64,000 bases of DNA from Acanthamoeba castellanii str. Neff (lineage: Eukaryota > Discosea > Longamoebia > Acanthamoebidae): contig NW_004457442.1 in the NCBI RefSeq assembly GCF_000313135.1, positions 300,917 to 364,916 on the forward strand, written 5' to 3'. A model generated the notes under the pieces. That model did not search any database. It was not told the origin of the DNA and worked only from the letters and a program-made list of their open reading frames with translations. Shown here in pieces: positions 55,363-64,000 of the stretch. Position 1 is the stretch's first letter. Every line of letters begins with the position of its first letter. The translations under genes and the position numbers were made by a program.

Positions 55363-55643
55363 TTGTCACAACATGATATCTGAAATACAACACACCTTTT
55401 GTACATAATGCGTGGCCAGCTTCATCGTGATGAACCGACTTCTATGAGGTGAAGTGCAGGCCACGGCTTCTTGCAGCAGAAGAAACTCCTGGAGTGATGA
55501 GGTTATGTGAAATTGAAGGGACAAGGAGGATTTTTCCGGCCACGAAGTAAAGTAGCCGAGGACACGTGAGCGCAAGAGAGGTTCTTTTTTAATAACCACT
55601 ACTTTCTGCTTCGCGTAGCCGGCAACATCAAACAGAAGCAGAA

Positions 55644-60755
<5,112 letters not shown>

Positions 60756-61184
60756 ACCCCCACTGGGACTCCATCCTCACCCCTCCTTCATGAAGGCGAA
60801 GTAACCACGCGAAGGGCACACATAACATAAACACATAAACAGACCACGGTACTGGAATCCGTGTACTCGCTGCCGTGTCAGTTGAGAGTGTGCGTGGCCA
60901 CGACAACGGCAGCATTTCACGTCCAGGGATTCTCGTTGGCTTTGATGGGCAGGAACGAAAGCACCCAAGAGTGAGAGATGGCAAGATTGTCTTTGGCTTG
61001 GATTACTCAAGGAATGGGCACGAGTTACATTTGCCTAACATTTATTGTTTGCGTTCGGTGTCTATGTAGAAGCTCTCATTGATGGCGGGTTGTGGAGCAT
61101 CGTTCTCCAGAGGTTTTCTACCCGAGGCTCAAGAGCAGAGGAGGGAATAGAGAAGCAGAGGTAGAAAAGAGTAGAGGGGATGGC
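60756..61184. other. convergent spacer, nothing recognised
   Basis: 3' regions of copine and SKP1. A frame at 60875-61069 has no supporting features. Confidence 0.4.
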
Positions 61185-61780
61185 TTACAAGTCCATGCAC
61201 CACTCGTTCTCCTTGCGGATCTGCTCCTCCTCCTCGGGGGTGAAGTCGTTCTTGATGTTGAAGGTCTTCCTGATGTCCTCGGGCGACTTGCCCTTGATCA
61301 TGTTGGCCACGGTCTTGCAGGTAAGATCGAGGAGGGGCTTGATGTCGAGGTAGTTAGCGGCGAGGATGAGCTCGAAGAGGGTGGGCTGGTCGACCTCGCA
61401 GAACTCCTTGTCCCACGGGATGATGTCGTCGGTCCTCTTCTCGTCCTTCTTCTCATCCGAAGGCGCGTCAGGGTTGGCGTGGTGGTACTTGGCCCACTCG
61501 ATAACCTGCCGAGTGGATCAACAACGATTAGCCCCACTCCTCCGTTTGAAGTAGAAAAGAGCTGACAATTCTAGAATGAACAGAATCGTTCAGTGCTCCA
61601 AGACACGGACACAGGTGGTACCTTGGCGAGGATCTTGCCAGTGACGTTGGGGAGGGGAATGGGGGCGTCGCTGTCAGCATCAACGTCATCAAGCATGTGC
61701 TTGACGGTGACGCTCATCTCGGCGATCTCCCTGGGGACCTCGAACACCTGTTCATCAGAGCTCTCAAGCTTGACCGACAT
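61185..61780 (-). CDS. SKP1: SKP1, SCF ubiquitin ligase adaptor
   Basis: Links F-box proteins to cullin-1 in the SCF complex. Two exons, about 160 residues, the usual length. The BTB/POZ-like N-terminus reads [60 protein letters not shown]. The C-terminal F-box-binding helices read [60 protein letters not shown] and end in ENEWCMDL (family ENxWC). The intron splits after GKILAK. It is in the same window as four F-box or F-box-like proteins that could use it. The start is at 61780; sequence further upstream in frame is leader. Confidence 0.97.
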
Positions 61781-62175
61781 TGTTGTAGATTGATGGAGAG
61801 ATGTGTGAAAGGGAGAGGTTGATGCGCGTTTGGCTTCGATGAGAAGAATAGAAAAATTGATCGGGACCGGCGCCAGCAAAAGCTGCCAATTGCCTTCGCA
61901 GAAGCCTTCTTAAGAGGGCTGTGCACCGAAAATCAGTATTTCCTCGATTCTGGAGGTTTACAGCTAAATTAATTGCCCTCCAAGCTCCGCCCCTCTTGCG
62001 TGTGGACGGAGTTGTTGCTAAACCCCTTTTCCCCTCCCCCTGCAAAATGTCAATGTGTTTCGGTTTTGTTGTAAGGTTGATCACCTTTCATTTCAGTTCA
62101 CCACACTTGTGGTTCAGGGCTGGTTACGGGACCCACGTGGCCAAATAGGACTGACCAACTTGGGGGGATGGGGCG
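61781..62175. other. intergenic, SKP1 promoter region
   Basis: Between the SKP1 start and the stop of the next minus-strand gene. CT- and A-rich tracts, no gene, no clear TATA box. Confidence 0.4.
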
Positions 62176-63220
62176 TTAGCCCGCCACAGTGTTGTACATG
62201 AGCGGATCGACAATGATCAGGTAAAGCGCCACCGCCTTGAGATCGTGGAACGTGAAGCCTGTGCATCGTAAATGGACCGGGCGAGTGAGCACGCGGTGAG
62301 GCAGAACAAACCTACCTTGGGGGAAGAGTAAAGTTTGACGACTGTCGGCGCACCTTCGAACTGGCCGATGAAGGAGCAATCGTGTCCCTTGCACTCGCCC
62401 GTGTTCTCCATCTCGCACACCGTGTTGCCGACCTGGTCTCGTACCTGTCAAACCCAAGGAAGACGACAGTCGACAGGGTATGCGCTGAGGAAGTGAGTAA
62501 CGGCGCGCAGGGCGATATAGAACAGTTGAATCATGTACCCAGGCACGGCCGAAGTCGACCTCGCCGATCTGCTTGTCGTCCTTGTCGAGGATCTGCTCCT
62601 CGAGAAGACTGCCCCAGAAGGACTCGTCCGGGCCGCCCACCGTCCACTCGTTGAAGTTGATGTAACCTACCACGTGGGAGGCACCTGTGAGTACCACAGA
62701 GCTGCGGCCGGCGCAGGTGGTGGCCCGAGTAGAGCAGCATAGGTGTTTGGGGGGGGGGTACTGACCAATGACGCGACCGTACTTGTCCGTGCAGGTGCCG
62801 TCGTCGGTGATGAAGGAACGAAGGTCGCGGCAGCGGTCCAGGATCTTCAGGCGCACGCCCGACGTCGGGACCTCGACCAGCTTCGGCTCTGCGCGGCACC
62901 AAAATAACAAATAAACAAAATATTATTATTTATTATTTATTTTTTAATTACTTGTTTATTTCTTTGGTGGCGCGATGCTGGGTGTGGTGGGGGGGGGGTG
63001 TACCAGGCTTGGGGGCGGGAGCGGCCCTGGGGACGGCGGCAGGGCGGGGGGCGGCCTTGGGCACTGCGGTGGAGGCGACAGGCACGAAGGAGCGGACGGT
63101 GGGGTCGGCAACGGCAGCCGTCCAGCAGCCTCGAAACTTGGGCCTCTCCTTGGCCAGCTTGTAGCGATCGTAGATGGGCGGTGCGCCATTGCGGCTGTAG
63201 TCGGCTGGCAGAGCTGCCAT
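62176..63220 (-). CDS. unknown protein with beta-rich repeats
   Basis: I do not recognise the family. Five exons joined in frame: MAALPADYSRNGAPPIYDRY with an Ala/Pro-rich linker; VEVPTSGVRLKILDRCRDLR and FITDDGTCTDKYGRVIG; YINFNEWTVGGPDESFWGSL and EEQILDKDDKQIGEVDFGRA; VRDQVGNTVCEMENTGECKG with HDCSFIGQFEG; and FTFHDLKAVALYLIIVDPLM. The repeated pattern of short strands with G-x-V/I turns (DKYGRVIG, DDKQIGEVDFG, DQVGNTVCE) suggests a beta-sheet domain. The last exon is a hydrophobic helix (AVALYLIIVDPLM) that could be a membrane anchor at the C-terminus. Divergent from alpha-SNAP, with 202 bp between start codons. Confidence 0.75.
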
Positions 63221-63422
63221 CTTGTCTTGTCTTGGGTGGTGTATTAAACGGGTGGAGAATTTCGTCCGGGCTTGGCACCATTTGGGAGAGCGCTTCCGAA
63301 ACATTTGGAACAGTTTGTTTGGATTCTTTGAATCAAAGAAGTGGCCACGTCCGCAGCATTAACAAGAGGGATCTTGATCTTTGCAAACGTTTCTAATCGA
63401 ACACGTACCACATCAACACGAA

Positions 63423-64000
63423 ATGGAAGGAAATGGAAGCAATGATCCGAGAATTCAGGCCCTTCTGCGCGAGGGCGAGCAGAAGATGAAGCCAGGCCTC
63501 ATGACCAAGCTCATCTGGGGTACCTCCTACGATGACGCGGCTGATTGCTTCTCCAAGGCTGGCAATCTCCTGAAGAATGCCAAAAACTGTACGAAATCAA
63601 CACACCATCAGTGTTAGTGATTTCATTCTTGCTTTCCCGCATGCGTCCCTAACGCCTCCTGGACTTCTTTAACCGTGTGCGTTGCGTGCAGGGGACGAGG
63701 CCGCACGAGCCTACGTGAAGGCAGCGGACGCGCAGATCACCGGCAAGTCACACACGGAAGCCGTTTCCTCGCTGGGCAACGCCGCCACCTGCTTCAGGAA
63801 GGTCGCTCCTCAAGGTGTTCCTCTCATGTACACTCCCAATTGATGGCCGCGGCAGTAATGCTGAGGCAACGCCACGGCCGGCGACAACAGAGGCCGTGGG
63901 GTGTCTGGAGCGTGCCATCGGGATGCTGACCGACGAGGGTCGCTTCAGCATGGCCGCCAAGTACCACAAGGACATCGCCGAGATCTGCGAGAACGACCTC
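63423..64000 (+). CDS. NAPA: alpha-SNAP (5' part, cut by the window end)
   Basis: Soluble NSF attachment protein; it binds assembled SNARE complexes and recruits the ATPase NSF for disassembly after membrane fusion. Exons read MEGNGSNDPRIQALLREGEQ, GLMTKLIWGTSYDDAADCFS, KAGNLLKNAKN | WDEAARAYVKAADAQITGKS, HTEAVSSLGNAATCFRKVAP | EAVGCLERAIGMLTDEGRFS, MAAKYHKDIAEICENDL. This is the TPR-like helical array of the family, with the characteristic AGNLLKNAKNW and AAKYHKDIAE blocks. Only about the first 140 of about 290 residues are in the window. Three exons are visible. Confidence 0.92.

Overview
This is a nuclear genome window from a free-living amoebozoan, most likely Acanthamoeba or a close relative. 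The evidence is gene-dense GC-rich DNA with strong G/C in third codon positions, many short GT-AG introns in almost every gene, spacers usually of 100-400 bp, and protein families typical of amoebae (F-box/SPRY, copine, LRR-phosphatase, secreted repeat families). There are no operons. A run of Ns at 58804-59221 is an assembly gap.

Layout. 1-516 is CpG-poor DNA holding a decayed partial copy of the 3' end of the adjacent DBR1 gene. 517-2839 (-) is the lariat debranching enzyme DBR1. 2946-7977 (+) is an ataxin-2 homologue with LSm, LsmAD and PAM2. 8251-10129 (-) is a secreted protein of unknown function. 10431-10818 is an orphan coding-like stretch. 11135-14556 (+) is a telobox-Myb, telomere-binding-like protein. 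14922-22071 holds four divergent copies of one small secreted family (14922+, 16757-, 17818-, 21320-), an unrelated secreted gene (15824-16551) and an F-box/arrestin fusion (18803-21206). 22414-24098 (-) is an F-box/SPRY gene and 24231-26195 (-) a membrane dipeptidase.

26221-33018 is a 6.8 kb CpG-depleted mobile element with 34-bp terminal inverted repeats and decayed genes. It ends 25 bp upstream of the dipeptidase start codon.

Then come an RNA ligase (33138-34792 -), a second F-box-like/SPRY gene (35682-37282 +), an NSF-like fragment, a MAPK-like pseudokinase (38018-40122 -), a U-box E3 (40222-41357 -), an F-box/WD40 protein (42454-45636 +), a 2-oxoglutarate oxygenase (45827-46677 -), an exostosin-like glycosyltransferase (46932-49017 -), a very long LRR-PP2C phosphatase (49276-54699 -), a small basic protein (55066-55362 +), a copine with a Gly/Pro/Gln-rich tail (55644-60755 +), SKP1 (61185-61780 -), an unknown conserved-looking gene (62176-63220 -) and the 5' part of alpha-SNAP (63423 to the window end, +).

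Themes. Ubiquitin ligation is well represented: SKP1, four F-box or F-box-like proteins with different substrate domains, and a U-box E3. RNA metabolism is represented by DBR1, ataxin-2 and RNA ligase. The most informative genome-biology signal is that CpG loss is confined to the DBR1 duplicate and the transposon, while the host genes are CpG-rich. This points to cytosine methylation, and mutation of it, directed at repeated DNA. Exon boundaries were read by eye from splice sites and reading frame; coordinates for multi-exon genes run from start codon to stop codon and include introns.
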